This document shows, piece after piece, positions 1 to 8,280 of a DNA stretch of 64,000 bases. Under the pieces are notes generated by a model, which saw only the letters and a list, made by a program, of their open reading frames with translations, did not search any database and was not told where the DNA came from. Source of the DNA: Bacillus sp. SD075 (lineage in GTDB: Bacteria > Bacillota > Bacilli > Bacillales > DSM-1321); NCBI RefSeq assembly GCF_017355165.1, contig NZ_JADILK010000017.1, positions 18,137-82,136 of the forward strand. The letters run 5' to 3'. Made by a program: the position numbers and the translations under genes. Each line of letters starts with the position of its first letter. Position 1 is the stretch's first letter.

Positions 1-288
1 GCTGTTGCGATGGGTGGATCCCCCTTCCAGATCATTAGCAAGGTATTATTATTAGAAGCGCGTTCCGGTCTTCTGTTAGGACTCACAGTTACTTCCGTTT
101 CTTTCATATCCTATTCGGCTATTGCCGGGGTTGTGGGCGGCGGGGGAATTGGCGACCTGGCCATTCGTTATGGATACTACCGTTTTCAGACTGACATCAT
201 GATAACAACCGTATTCCTTCTTATCATCATTGTTCAATCCGTCCAATTCACCGGAAATTACCTTTCTGCTAAGCTTGATAAAAGATGA
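1..288 (+). CDS. metI: Methionine ABC transporter permease MetI, C-terminal part (5' end outside window)
   Basis: This is the C-terminal 95 residues of a binding-protein-dependent ABC permease. The frame is open from base 1, so the gene starts upstream of the window. It shows the late EAA-loop region and the segment AGVVGGGGIGDLAIRYGY, followed by a last membrane helix rich in Ile/Val and a short basic tail. That glycine-rich segment is typical of MetI, the membrane subunit of the MetNIQ methionine importer. MetN and possibly MetQ would be expected just outside the window. The gene ends at a strong intrinsic terminator. The assignment rests on the C-terminus only; a related amino-acid permease of the same family is the main alternative. 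Confidence 0.85.
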   Translation, partial: AVAMGGSPFQIISKVLLLEARSGLLLGLTVTSVSFISYSAIAGVVGGGGIGDLAIRYGYYRFQTDIMITTVFLLIIIVQSVQFTGNYLSAKLDKR

Positions 289-295
289 ATGCATT

Positions 296-350
296 CATAG
301 CCTTTCCTGGTTCTAAATCCAATGAAAGGCTATGGCTTTTTCTTCTTTTT
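296..350 (+). terminator. Intrinsic terminator of the metI operon
   Basis: An 11-bp perfect stem (CATAGCCTTTC, 296-306, with GAAAGGCTATG, 324-334) is followed by a U-rich run. It begins 8 bp after the metI stop codon. Confidence 0.85.
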
Positions 351-620
351 GCATCGAAAAAATACCTGCGTATTGCCCGTACCGTATTTCACAAACACCC
401 ATTCGCTTCCTCTAGTAATCTGTAAGAAAATTCAAATAACCAGAAGGATCTTCCATCTTTTTTCATCACACGGCGTCACAAGATGCGTACCCCTTTTTTT
501 ACCCATATACCCCCTCACTGAACAACGAAAACCCACCCATGTACCTCTCTATTAAACTGCATAAAAAACGCGTTATACAGGCATAGTAAGACCTTAAATA
601 TTCCGTTCTAAACCAACGTT
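351..620. other. Intergenic stretch without recognisable feature
   Basis: This lies between the metI terminator and the TauE/SafE promoter. An open frame at 322-555 has no ribosome site, overlaps the terminator and has low-complexity T-rich composition, so I do not call a gene. I see nothing else in it. Confidence 0.6.
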
Positions 621-654
621 ACACCAAGCCGAAAATGGTTTGGTGTGGTATAAT
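621..654 (+). promoter_or_regulatory. Extended -10 promoter with overlapping inverted repeat, upstream of the TauE/SafE gene
   Basis: TATAAT at 649-654 is preceded by TGG, giving an extended -10 (TGnTATAAT). The bases just upstream form an inverted repeat, ACACCAAGCC (621-630) with GGTTTGGTGT (637-646), one G-T mismatch and a 6-base spacer. It covers the place where a -35 would lie. A repressor or activator site is the natural reading, but the binding protein is unknown. Confidence 0.55.
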
Positions 655-691
655 TATAGAGGTTTAAATTTTTGCTTCAGGAGGTGAAATA

Positions 692-1441
692 ATGACGATC
701 AGCAGCATCATATTGGTGGTGGCGGCAGTCTTTATCGGCGCGTTGATGCGGTCGATGTTCGGATTCGGTGAAGCGATTGTCAGCATGCCTCTGCTTGCGT
801 TACTTCACATTCCGCTTACTACTTCGGTTTCCCTGATTGGATTGGCCGGTCTTACCGTTGCTTTATTAACCGTCGTTAGCGGATGGCGGCATATCGAACG
901 TTCGGTATTAATCAGGCTGGCGCTTGCAACGGTCATCGGCATACCAGCCGGCCTCGCTTTGCTTCATTACGCACCTTCCATGATCATTACTTCTGCACTC
1001 GGTGTTTTTTTGATTGCATATGGAGGATATTCTCTTCTTAAGCAAAAACTTTTTCACGCCATGTATAAACCGTTACTCAACTCGAAGGGCTGGATATGGC
1101 CGTTCGGTTTTGCATCGGGAGTCCTCGGCAGCGCCTATAACTTTAATGGTGTGCCGGTCGTCGTCTATGGAACTTTACGAAGATGGAATCCAGATCGATT
1201 CCGCGGAACCTTGCAAGCCCATTTTCTTATATCCGGAATCCTGGTCGTGACGGGTCATGCGCTAGGAGGACTATGGACTGCCGATTCACTTATTCTTTAC
1301 GTTTATTCCATTCCAGCTATATTACTTGCGACAGGTCTCGGAATCTTCATGAATAAGCGAATTCCTGCGAAGAAATTCGAAAGCTATTTATTCTTTATCA
1401 TCATTGCGCTAGGTGTACTATTATTATTCCCCCTTGACTGA
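692..1441 (+). CDS. TauE/SafE-family (DUF81) anion permease
   Basis: A 249-residue, almost wholly hydrophobic protein with about seven to eight predicted membrane helices. It has the TauE/SafE layout: an N-terminal VAAVFIGALMRSMFGFGEAIVSMPLL segment with the GFGEA motif, and a second half repeating the pattern (FGFASGVLGSAYNFNGVPVVVYG). The length is normal for the family, whose members export sulfite, sulfoacetate or related organic anions. The ATG start has an excellent site (CAGGAGGTG) 7 bases upstream. The gene is monocistronic, so context does not reveal the substrate. Confidence 0.85.
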   Translation: MTISSIILVVAAVFIGALMRSMFGFGEAIVSMPLLALLHIPLTTSVSLIGLAGLTVALLTVVSGWRHIERSVLIRLALATVIGIPAGLALLHYAPSMIITSALGVFLIAYGGYSLLKQKLFHAMYKPLLNSKGWIWPFGFASGVLGSAYNFNGVPVVVYGTLRRWNPDRFRGTLQAHFLISGILVVTGHALGGLWTADSLILYVYSIPAILLATGLGIFMNKRIPAKKFESYLFFIIIALGVLLLFPLD

Positions 1442-1453
1442 TAACCAATAAAA

Positions 1454-1490
1454 GCCCGATTTCTCATTGAAACAAAGAAATCGGGCCTTA
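1454..1490 (-). terminator. Intrinsic terminator for the ABC exporter operon
   Basis: A perfect 11-bp stem (GCCCGATTTCT, 1454-1464, with AGAAATCGGGC, 1476-1486). The U-rich run (CTTTTATT) follows on the minus strand, so it mainly serves the minus-strand ABC genes. It probably also helps stop the convergent TauE gene. Confidence 0.8.
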
Positions 1491-1533
1491 GTCTGAAGAC
1501 AATTTACAGGAATAATAGAATCATAGTTGAAAG

Positions 1534-3138
1534 TCAACCTCGGATATCCCGTTTGTTATATCCGATAAAGCCAAAAGCCAGTAAAACTATAGCTATGATC
1601 GTAAGGATGGATACTTTCATGAAGTCCATATCTTCAACAGAAAGTTTCGGGATATGGCCAAATGGTGTTAGTTTTCCCATCCATTCCGGAAATTGAAGCA
1701 TCCCCCCTAAATAAACGACTAAGATTGAGTATGTCAAGTAAAGCCAGGTCAAGCCCGATAACTTTGGTGCAAGGCCAATAAACAGCACTGCGATACCAAT
1801 CATGATCCACATCGCAGGCAGGTAGACCACTGCTGCACTATATAAAGTGCCGAAAGCAATCCCCTCATCCATTACTGAATTCCCGACTGCCCAAAGACCC
1901 ATTGCAGCAAGCGTAATCATGAGAAAACCGCCAATAACGGAGATGATAAAGTAGCTGACCATAAGCCTTGTACGGGATACAGCCCGACTCAATAAATGTT
2001 CAGTATGGTTCTTTTTCTCTTCCCCTTTAAGCTTAAACATCGCCATTAAAGGCGGAATGGTGCATATCATGGAGATGACAGACATCAACATTGTCAAGAA
2101 TTGCTCTGTCAGCGAATAGCCTTCAACTGGCGTTAATAATTCAGCCATCATTTCATTTTTTGCAAAAAACGATTCTAAATCACCTAAAACGGAACCGTAA
2201 GATGCTCCTAATATGAACATCCCGGCTGCCCACGCAATTAATCCTGTACGCTGAAGCCTTAGCGCGAGGCCAAGCGGACCTTTCAAAAACGATGAAGCAT
2301 CTTTTCTGCCGGGCTTAGCCGGTATGATTCCAGCTTCCAAATCCCGGATGGCATTCAAATATAGAGATAGGACAACCAAAATCATTGCCGCACCGATCGT
2401 AAGGATGATTGGCCACCAATAATTATTCACGTATACTTCTGAACCTAACACCCAACCCAATGGTGAAAACCAGGAAAGTGTTTCATTGCTAACATCCCCA
2501 ATTGCCCGAATAAGATAGGAGAGAAGCAAAACAGAGATGGAGTAACCAACCGTACCTCGCGCACTCTCCGTAAGCTGGGCAAATAAGGCCGTTATCGCCG
2601 AGAAGAAAATACCGGTTGCCCCTAAAGCAGCTCCATACATAAGGGAACCTTCCAAATCCATGCTTTCAATTCCCAGAGCGTACAATCCGAAACCCATTAT
2701 TATCGCGATCAATGCATTCGTACCAAACGATACGGAAATGGTTGCATATAAATTAGCCAACCGGCCAGCTGGCAAAGAACGGATCATTTCGATACGTCCG
2801 TCCTCTTCATCTGCGCGTGTATGGCGTGTAACAAGTAAAATACTCATGATCCCCACGGCCATAGCGGTTAAAAGTAACATTTGATGCGCCATCATCGCTC
2901 CGTTTGTATAGTCATCCAGGCCATAACCTTTCCCCACCATCGCTGTCATTGCAGGGTTCTTCATCGTTTCGGCAATGGTTTGCCTTTCTAGCCCATTCGG
3001 GTATAGGTCGGTGAATGCCATTGCAACCATAAATGAAAGGACTGATAGGGAAATTATCCAAACAGGGATCCGAATCCAATCTTGCCGTACGATGAACCGG
3101 GAGAGTCTTCCTGTATTATGATAAGACTGGTTTGCCAT
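1534..3138 (-). CDS. ABC exporter permease, TnrB/COG3559 type (polyketide antibiotic exporter family)
   Basis: A 534-residue membrane protein with about twelve predicted helices in two similar halves, separated by a cytoplasmic loop (about residues 255-290). The double-length ABC-2 permease, made as one chain and paired with a separate ATPase, is the pattern of the TnrB3/BcrB-like exporters annotated as putative exporters of polyketide antibiotics. Each half carries the RADEEDGRIEMIRSLP / GEEKKNHTEHLLSRAVSR motif that faces the ATPase. Its start codon overlaps the stop of the upstream ATPase gene by one base, so the two are translationally coupled. The exported compound cannot be read from sequence. 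Confidence 0.82.
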   Translation of the reverse strand: MANQSYHNTGRLSRFIVRQDWIRIPVWIISLSVLSFMVAMAFTDLYPNGLERQTIAETMKNPAMTAMVGKGYGLDDYTNGAMMAHQMLLLTAMAVGIMSILLVTRHTRADEEDGRIEMIRSLPAGRLANLYATISVSFGTNALIAIIMGFGLYALGIESMDLEGSLMYGAALGATGIFFSAITALFAQLTESARGTVGYSISVLLLSYLIRAIGDVSNETLSWFSPLGWVLGSEVYVNNYWWPIILTIGAAMILVVLSLYLNAIRDLEAGIIPAKPGRKDASSFLKGPLGLALRLQRTGLIAWAAGMFILGASYGSVLGDLESFFAKNEMMAELLTPVEGYSLTEQFLTMLMSVISMICTIPPLMAMFKLKGEEKKNHTEHLLSRAVSRTRLMVSYFIISVIGGFLMITLAAMGLWAVGNSVMDEGIAFGTLYSAAVVYLPAMWIMIGIAVLFIGLAPKLSGLTWLYLTYSILVVYLGGMLQFPEWMGKLTPFGHIPKLSVEDMDFMKVSILTIIAIVLLAFGFIGYNKRDIRG

Positions 3139-4055
3139 TATAACGCACCTCCCGATCCAGGATCAGAAGTTTTCCTTTCCCCTTCATAATGGCTCATGAA
3201 TAACTCTTCCAATGTAGGCGGCGCACTTTCCAATTTCACAACTCCAAATTGGCTTATATACTTCATTACATTATCCAATTCATCTGTATCCACTTGAAAT
3301 GAAAGTGATTGGTCTTTCTTCACGATATCCCGAACCCCGTTTACATTTCCTAAAGCAGGAATAGGTTGCTTCGTTTCGACAAGCAAGCTTGTTCTCGTTA
3401 AATGACGTAACTCATCCAATGTTCCCGTTTCAATCATTTGCCCTTGCCGAATGATGCCCACTTTATCGCATAACCTTTCCACTTCGGAAAGAATGTGACT
3501 GGAAAGTAATATGCTTTTTCCTTCATCTTTCGCATCCATCACACATTCCTGAAAAACTCTTTCCATCAATGGATCAAGACCTGATGTTGGTTCATCCAAT
3601 ATATAAAGGTCGGCATCAGATGAGAAAGCAGCAATCAAAGCAACCTTTTGCCGGTTCCCTTTTGAATATGTTCCACATTTCTTGGAAGGGTCCAAATCGA
3701 ATATTTTCATTAGTTCTTCGCGTCTGCTTTTATTGTTCGCCCCGCGTAATTCAGTAAATAGATCAATAACTTCGCCGCCTGTTAAGTTGGGCCATAGGTT
3801 CACATCCCCCGGAACATACGCGATTCGCTTGTGAATTTCAACCGCATCTTTCCATGCATCCTTACCGAAAATCTTCGCTTCCCCATCCGTCGCTTTTAAA
3901 ATCCCGAGCAGCACACGGATCGTTGTTGATTTTCCAGCACCATTAGGACCGATGAATCCAAATACCTCACCTTTATTCACTTCAATGTTCACACCATTTA
4001 AAGCGGTAAACCTTCCAAACTTTTTCGTTAAATCAGTTGTTTTCAATACTGACAT
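3138..4055 (-). CDS. ABC exporter ATPase subunit (drug-resistance type)
   Basis: A 305-residue ATPase. Walker A GPNGAGKST is near residue 39, the signature YSKGNRQKVALIAA near 128, Walker B LYILDEPTSGLD near 150, and the H-loop SSHILSEVE near 186. The C-terminal ~85 residues form the extra domain common in DrrA/BcrA-type drug ABC subunits. It partners the permease encoded immediately downstream with a one-base overlap. A TetR gene is divergent, which suggests induction by an exported or toxic compound. The substrate is unknown. Confidence 0.9.
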   Translation of the reverse strand: MSVLKTTDLTKKFGRFTALNGVNIEVNKGEVFGFIGPNGAGKSTTIRVLLGILKATDGEAKIFGKDAWKDAVEIHKRIAYVPGDVNLWPNLTGGEVIDLFTELRGANNKSRREELMKIFDLDPSKKCGTYSKGNRQKVALIAAFSSDADLYILDEPTSGLDPLMERVFQECVMDAKDEGKSILLSSHILSEVERLCDKVGIIRQGQMIETGTLDELRHLTRTSLLVETKQPIPALGNVNGVRDIVKKDQSLSFQVDTDELDNVMKYISQFGVVKLESAPPTLEELFMSHYEGERKTSDPGSGGAL

Positions 4056-4106
4056 TCCTCATCCACCTCTTCCTCCGAAAAGAAATTATGAAATATTTTT
4101 ATTAAT

Positions 4107-4154
4107 TTAGTTCATAATATATAAAATAAGGATTCCTGACAATAGTTTATGAAC
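4107..4154. promoter_or_regulatory. Putative TetR operator region between the ABC operon and tetR-like gene
   Basis: Perfect inverted repeat GTTCATAA (4110-4117) and TTATGAAC (4147-4154). The left arm, extended as TTTAGTTCA (4107-4115), recurs inverted as TGAACTAAA (4203-4211) across the TetR start. The sites lie in the only spacer from which both transcripts can start. Binding is inferred. Confidence 0.5.
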
Positions 4155-4209
4155 GTATTTAATTGTTCTATTACATATTTTTAATTAAACTAAGGTTGAG
4201 GTGAACTAA

Positions 4210-4797
4210 ATGGACGGATTTCAACGCCGCAGGGAACAAAAAAAATTGAATATACTGGAGGCTGCCTTAGCTTTATTCATGGAGTATGGTGTACAAAAGA
4301 TTTCTATCGGAGAAATAGCCAAAAAAGCGAATGTATCTCAAGTAACGATATATAATTACTTCGAAAGTAAGCATAATTTAATTCATGCTGTTTTTATTTA
4401 TTATACAGATAAGGCAATGGATGAATTTGAACAAATACTTACCAGCAACATTACTTTCCCTGAAAAAATAAAGCAAATTATGTTCACGAAGAATGAAACA
4501 GCGAAACAAATTCATGAAGATTTTTATCAATATTTAATGAGGGAATATACTACCGGAATCAATTATATGGAAAAAACATATACAGAAAAAGCCCTGCCAC
4601 GCTTGATTGATCTTTTTAACGAGGGGAAGGAACAAGGATATGTTGACCCCAACTTATCTAATGAAGCGATTTTATTTTATATAAAAGCGATGAATGAATA
4701 TCTCCAACGGGAAGAGGTTTATCAAAAAGTCCTGCCTTTGACTGAGGATATCATGAAGCTTTTGTTTTATGGGATAGTTGGGAAAAAGGAGAAATGA
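4210..4797 (+). CDS. TetR-family transcriptional regulator
   Basis: A 195-residue protein with a TetR N-terminal three-helix domain. The recognition segment is ISIGEIAKKANVSQVTIYNYFESKHNLI (residues ~31-58), and the C-terminal ligand-binding part is helical and unassigned. The start ATG follows GAGGTG at good spacing. The gene is divergent from the TnrB-type ABC exporter, so it most likely represses that operon and itself. The inducer is probably a substrate of the pump. No terminator facing the plus strand is evident; the hairpin downstream is oriented for the convergent GntR gene. Confidence 0.85.
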   Translation: MDGFQRRREQKKLNILEAALALFMEYGVQKISIGEIAKKANVSQVTIYNYFESKHNLIHAVFIYYTDKAMDEFEQILTSNITFPEKIKQIMFTKNETAKQIHEDFYQYLMREYTTGINYMEKTYTEKALPRLIDLFNEGKEQGYVDPNLSNEAILFYIKAMNEYLQREEVYQKVLPLTEDIMKLLFYGIVGKKEK

Positions 4798-4800
4798 ATG

Positions 4801-4839
4801 TAAAAAAACGGTGTGATTCGATATCTCCAATTCACACCG
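4801..4839 (-). terminator. Intrinsic terminator of the GntR gene
   Basis: Stem CGGTGTGA (4809-4816) with TCACACCG (4832-4839). Seven A residues precede it on the plus strand, which read as a U-run after the hairpin on the minus strand. Confidence 0.8.
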
Positions 4840-4871
4840 TAACAATCTTATTTAAGAATTTCCTGACCTCT

Positions 4872-5570
4872 TTAAGTCAATGTTAATAATTTGGCTGAAG
4901 TGTAATTATATTTCTCGAATGATAAGTCAAAAACGGTTCCCGCTTTTAAAAAGACTGTACTTTCAACGATTAAAGTCGGATCACTTGGCTGCAAGTCCAA
5001 TAGCTTGGCATCATCGTCATTTAGTTTTTCACACGAAATGATTTTATCTGCAAAACCAATATTCAACTTCAAATCCTCGACTATATATTCATAAATGGAA
5101 CCATTTGCGATTTCTTTATTTATGATGGGGATGATGTCTTTATTGAAAAAGGACTCTTCTATTACAATGGGTTCACCATTTAAGTATCTTACCCTTTTGA
5201 GGTTATAGATTTTGTTCTTTACCTTACATTTCATTTGTTTGGCCAATTTTTCATCAGCTTCTATTAATTCTAATTTCAACACTTTACTTTTCATTTCATC
5301 TTTTGCAAAAACTTTAGTTAAGCCATTCATATCCCTCATCGAAATGCATCCCGGCCTGGAAAATTCCCTAAGGAATATCCCGCTTCCTTGAACTTGATAG
5401 ATATAGCCCCGCTCAACCAATATGTTGATTGCTTTTCTTATGGTATTCCTGCTGACATCGTACTTCTTCATCAACTCTTCTTCAGTAGGTAACTTAGTAT
5501 TTAATGTATATTTTCCATCTGATATTTCTTTCTCCATTTGCTCTACGACCATTCTATACTTTACACCCAT
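4872..5570 (-). CDS. GntR-family regulator, HutC subfamily (wHTH + UTRA)
   Basis: A 232-residue protein. Residues ~1-68 are a GntR winged helix (LPTEEELMKKYDVSRNTIRKAI, then GYIYQVQGSGIFL). Residues ~90-230 are a UTRA effector-binding domain of the chorismate-lyase fold. HutC/YvoA/TreR-type members bind small sugars or amino-acid derivatives and usually sit beside the genes they control. Here the neighbours are an unrelated exporter's TetR gene and, behind a repeat element, a dipeptidase, so the target is not evident. It may act on a distant locus or have lost its partner. The upstream 80 bp show no clear dyad. Confidence 0.85.
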   Translation of the reverse strand: MGVKYRMVVEQMEKEISDGKYTLNTKLPTEEELMKKYDVSRNTIRKAINILVERGYIYQVQGSGIFLREFSRPGCISMRDMNGLTKVFAKDEMKSKVLKLELIEADEKLAKQMKCKVKNKIYNLKRVRYLNGEPIVIEESFFNKDIIPIINKEIANGSIYEYIVEDLKLNIGFADKIISCEKLNDDDAKLLDLQPSDPTLIVESTVFLKAGTVFDLSFEKYNYTSAKLLTLT

Positions 5571-5682
5571 ATTTCCCTATACCTTCCTCTATACATAATG
5601 ATTTCGAACAATAATTCAGACTAACTGATAGGTTTTCTTTACCATAGTTTTTTTTATAACGATTGTAAAGAAACCCCTGTTT

Positions 5683-5885
5683 CCTTCAGACTGTAGTCAA
5701 TTTGGAAGAAAAGCGAGTTTGCCTGCAGTTTTTCTTTTAACGTTTCAGTGTTTACAGAACCCCACTCCCTTTCAGCCGACTGGCTTCCAAGCCTCACCAA
5801 GGCAAGCGTCTCTAGGCGTGTCCAAGGGAGACCCCACAGGCGTAAAGACCGCCCGTGGAAAAACGAGTGACTGGAGGCAACGTTC
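5683..5885 (-). repeat. Dispersed intergenic repeat, copy A
   Basis: On the minus strand this ~200-bp segment runs from a GACCCCACAGGCG-like G+C-rich box (GTGGGGTCTC at its inner side), through GGTGAGGCTTGG and AGTCGGCTGAAAGG, to an ACTGCAGGCAAACTCG...CTACAGTCTG end. The same ordered blocks occur at 18347-18531 and 63744-63888. It is non-coding: open frames crossing it are not conserved between the copies. The gene before it ends in its own terminator, so the repeat is intergenic. Function unknown. Confidence 0.7.
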
Positions 5886-5900
5886 AAATTTTACTACCCT

Positions 5901-5939
5901 AAAAAAAGAGACATCCTATCGTTGAACGATAGGATGTCT
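5901..5939 (-). terminator. Intrinsic terminator of pepD
   Basis: A 13-bp perfect stem (AGACATCCTATCG, 5909-5921, with CGATAGGATGTCT, 5927-5939) and a 5-base loop. A run of seven A (5901-5907) becomes the U-run on the minus strand. It lies 34 bp past the pepD stop. Confidence 0.9.
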
Positions 5940-5973
5940 TAAAATCCATTAAATCACAATTATTCCCCAGACA

Positions 5974-7440
5974 TTATAGATCCTTCATCCTCTTTAATGT
6001 ATAAACAAAATATTCCCAGTTGTTTATGGTCGAAGGGATGCTAACGTGTTCTTCAGGTGTATGTACGGAAAACATATCCGGTCCGATTGAAACAGTATCC
6101 AACCCTGGTATCTTATCGATGAATACCCCACACTCGATCCCTGCATGCACAGCGATGATTTCAATATCCTCTTGATATTTTTCTTTGTATGTCTCTTCAA
6201 ATAATTTCTTGAGTTTCGATTCAGGATTATAGGGCCATTCCGGATAATCCGCGTCAACCACGAGTTTGCATCCAAGCATGTCGGCAATCGCCTTTGCCTG
6301 AGTGACCATATTATATTTGATACTTTTGACCGAACTCCTGATTTCACTTTCGAATATCATTTCCATTTCATTTGTTGTAACAACCCCAAGATTCGTTGAG
6401 CTTTCCACTAATCCTTCTATCCCCATGCTCATTCCTTGAACGCCATGCGGAATTATCAGTAAGGAGGTAATGGCTTTAGTCACCGTCTCTTTGGAAAAAA
6501 CGTTTGAAGAAATCGTTTCGATCTTTTCAAGCCTTATCGACACCTCAGGGTCAGAAGATCGCAATTCATTTTTAAAAGTTTCCTCCCATTGCTGAAGTCT
6601 CTCCGTTATCTTCTGAACATCTTCTGCATCAAACAGTACAGTTGCCTCAGCTTCTCGAGGAATTGCATTCCCTTTCAGGCCCCCGTTCATTTGCTGTATG
6701 AAGCAAGGGAAGTCAGTCGTTAATTCATGTAATACTCTGCCCAAAAGTTTATTGGAGTTCCCTCTTTCCTTATGTATGGACATACCGGAGTGTCCGCCCG
6801 TCAACCCTTTAATCCTGATGTTATAAGATACAGCATCAACAATAGAAGCCGATTCCCATCCGATTGGCAGGATTTGCCGTACGCGTATCCCTCCTGCAGA
6901 GCTGACCAGCAGCTTTCCATCTTCCTCCGAGTCGATGTTGATCAGCATTTTCCCCTTAAAGTGAGCCGGATCCACAGCAAGTGCCCCGTTCATCGTCGTT
7001 TCTTCTTCAGTCGTTATGACTATTTCAAGAGAGGGATGCGGAATGTCATTTGCATCCAATAATGCCAAAGCATAAGCAACAGCAATCCCATTATCCGCCC
7101 CCAACGTTGTATCCGTCGCATACAACATGTCTCCCACAATCCTTAATTGAAGCGGATCTTTCTCAAAATCATGAAGCGTACCCTTGTTCTTTTCGCAAAC
7201 CATATCCATATGCCCCTGGATAATGACGGGAGGTGCACTCTCATATCCAATTGTGGCAGGCTTTTTGATAATCACATTCAGCGCCTCATCCTGGATCACC
7301 TTCAGGTCCCTATCCTTAGCGAAGCGAACCAGATAGTCACTGATCGCTTTTTCATTAGCCGATCCTCTCGGGATTTTGGAAATCGCTGCAAAATAATGAA
7401 ACACCGGATGGCTCGCTAATTCTTCTAACGTGCTATACAT
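5974..7440 (-). CDS. pepD: Aminoacyl-histidine dipeptidase (M20C, PepD family)
   Basis: A ~488-residue metallopeptidase of family M20C. It has the expected zinc-site order: the QGHMDMVCEK motif near residue 80, the TLGADNGIAVAYALA aspartate, the catalytic/ligand TTEEETTMNGA glutamates near 150, NIDSEEDG, and a late HAGIECGVF plus SVHTPEEHVSI histidine. Family members cleave unusual dipeptides such as Xaa-His in the cytoplasm. I place the start at ATG 7440 because AAGGGTG lies 7-8 bases upstream. An ATG six codons earlier has no ribosome site. It is followed by its own terminator, and the upstream VanZ-like gene may share its transcript. Confidence 0.9.
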   Translation of the reverse strand: MYSTLEELASHPVFHYFAAISKIPRGSANEKAISDYLVRFAKDRDLKVIQDEALNVIIKKPATIGYESAPPVIIQGHMDMVCEKNKGTLHDFEKDPLQLRIVGDMLYATDTTLGADNGIAVAYALALLDANDIPHPSLEIVITTEEETTMNGALAVDPAHFKGKMLINIDSEEDGKLLVSSAGGIRVRQILPIGWESASIVDAVSYNIRIKGLTGGHSGMSIHKERGNSNKLLGRVLHELTTDFPCFIQQMNGGLKGNAIPREAEATVLFDAEDVQKITERLQQWEETFKNELRSSDPEVSIRLEKIETISSNVFSKETVTKAITSLLIIPHGVQGMSMGIEGLVESSTNLGVVTTNEMEMIFESEIRSSVKSIKYNMVTQAKAIADMLGCKLVVDADYPEWPYNPESKLKKLFEETYKEKYQEDIEIIAVHAGIECGVFIDKIPGLDTVSIGPDMFSVHTPEEHVSIPSTINNWEYFVYTLKRMKDL

Positions 7441-7479
7441 GGAAATACACCCTTTCATTTAACATATTTGTACTGCCTC

Positions 7480-8088
7480 TCATCCTTTTACTCTTCCAAA
7501 ACGGAACACTACAACTTTCTTGAACAAAGGATACAGAATGTACCCCAGGTAAACACCCATCATATTCAGGATCAGGTCATCGACATCCAAACTTCCGCGC
7601 CGAAAAACAAACTGACAGATTTCGATGCCCGAAATCGAAAGTAATGGATAAAGAAATTTCCTTAGAGCGGCGTAATCTTTCCCGTCCCTGGATAACAAAT
7701 ACAAACCGAATGGAATGAACAGCCCCACATTGGCGCTAAGGTTATAAAATGACACAAGTCCGTTCATTTCGTTCGATGAATAGGAAAGAATCGTGGAAAA
7801 AGGAATCAAATTATACGAATATACCTGCCCTTCCGGCCGGAAGAACAGCAAAACCAATAATGATAAACTATAGCCAAACAATACTGCCTGCCATAAAAGG
7901 TAAGGGATTCTCACCGTTTCACCTCGAAAATAAAAAACCGCAAACGAAACGAAAAGAAGTATACAAAACCAGACAACCATGATTACCAAAGGGTTCAAAT
8001 ATAATAGAAGCTGAAGAAAAAAAGGCAAACCGCACAAAAACATTGCTTGCGACAGCAAGAGGGAAAGCATGACCGATTTTATAGACAT
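7480..8088 (-). CDS. VanZ-like family membrane protein
   Basis: A 202-residue protein with five predicted membrane segments. It carries the VanZ signature elements in order: YNLIPFSTI near residue 95, NLSANVGLFIPFGLYL near 117, SGIEICQFVFRRGSLDVDDLILNMMGVYLGY near 153-183. VanZ confers low teicoplanin resistance by an unknown mechanism; most homologues are uncharacterised. It lies 39 bp upstream of pepD on the same strand, with no terminator between, so the two may be co-transcribed, though no functional link is obvious. Confidence 0.85.
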   Translation of the reverse strand: MSIKSVMLSLLLSQAMFLCGLPFFLQLLLYLNPLVIMVVWFCILLFVSFAVFYFRGETVRIPYLLWQAVLFGYSLSLLVLLFFRPEGQVYSYNLIPFSTILSYSSNEMNGLVSFYNLSANVGLFIPFGLYLLSRDGKDYAALRKFLYPLLSISGIEICQFVFRRGSLDVDDLILNMMGVYLGYILYPLFKKVVVFRFGRVKG

Positions 8089-8280
8089 ATAATCCCTCTT
8101 CTATTAATTCCCAAAACTTCACATACCCTTATATCCTAGAACACCTTTAACAACCCGTCAACAAACTGCCTGAACCTATTTAGAAAACCGCCAAGGAGAA
8201 GCTTTTTCAAAGCTAATGGCATTGCTTGGAATGATTCGTTCGGCATGTCTTGGTCCTCGCCCGAGTTAAATCCCCCAATC

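Noticed and set aside
322..555. 77-residue plus-strand open frame after metI
   Set aside because: Starts inside the metI terminator, has no ribosome site, and its T-rich composition gives a meaningless protein.
5654..5925. Open frames on both strands in the 5.7-5.9 kb gap
   Set aside because: They lie within dispersed repeat copy A; the other copies do not keep these frames open.
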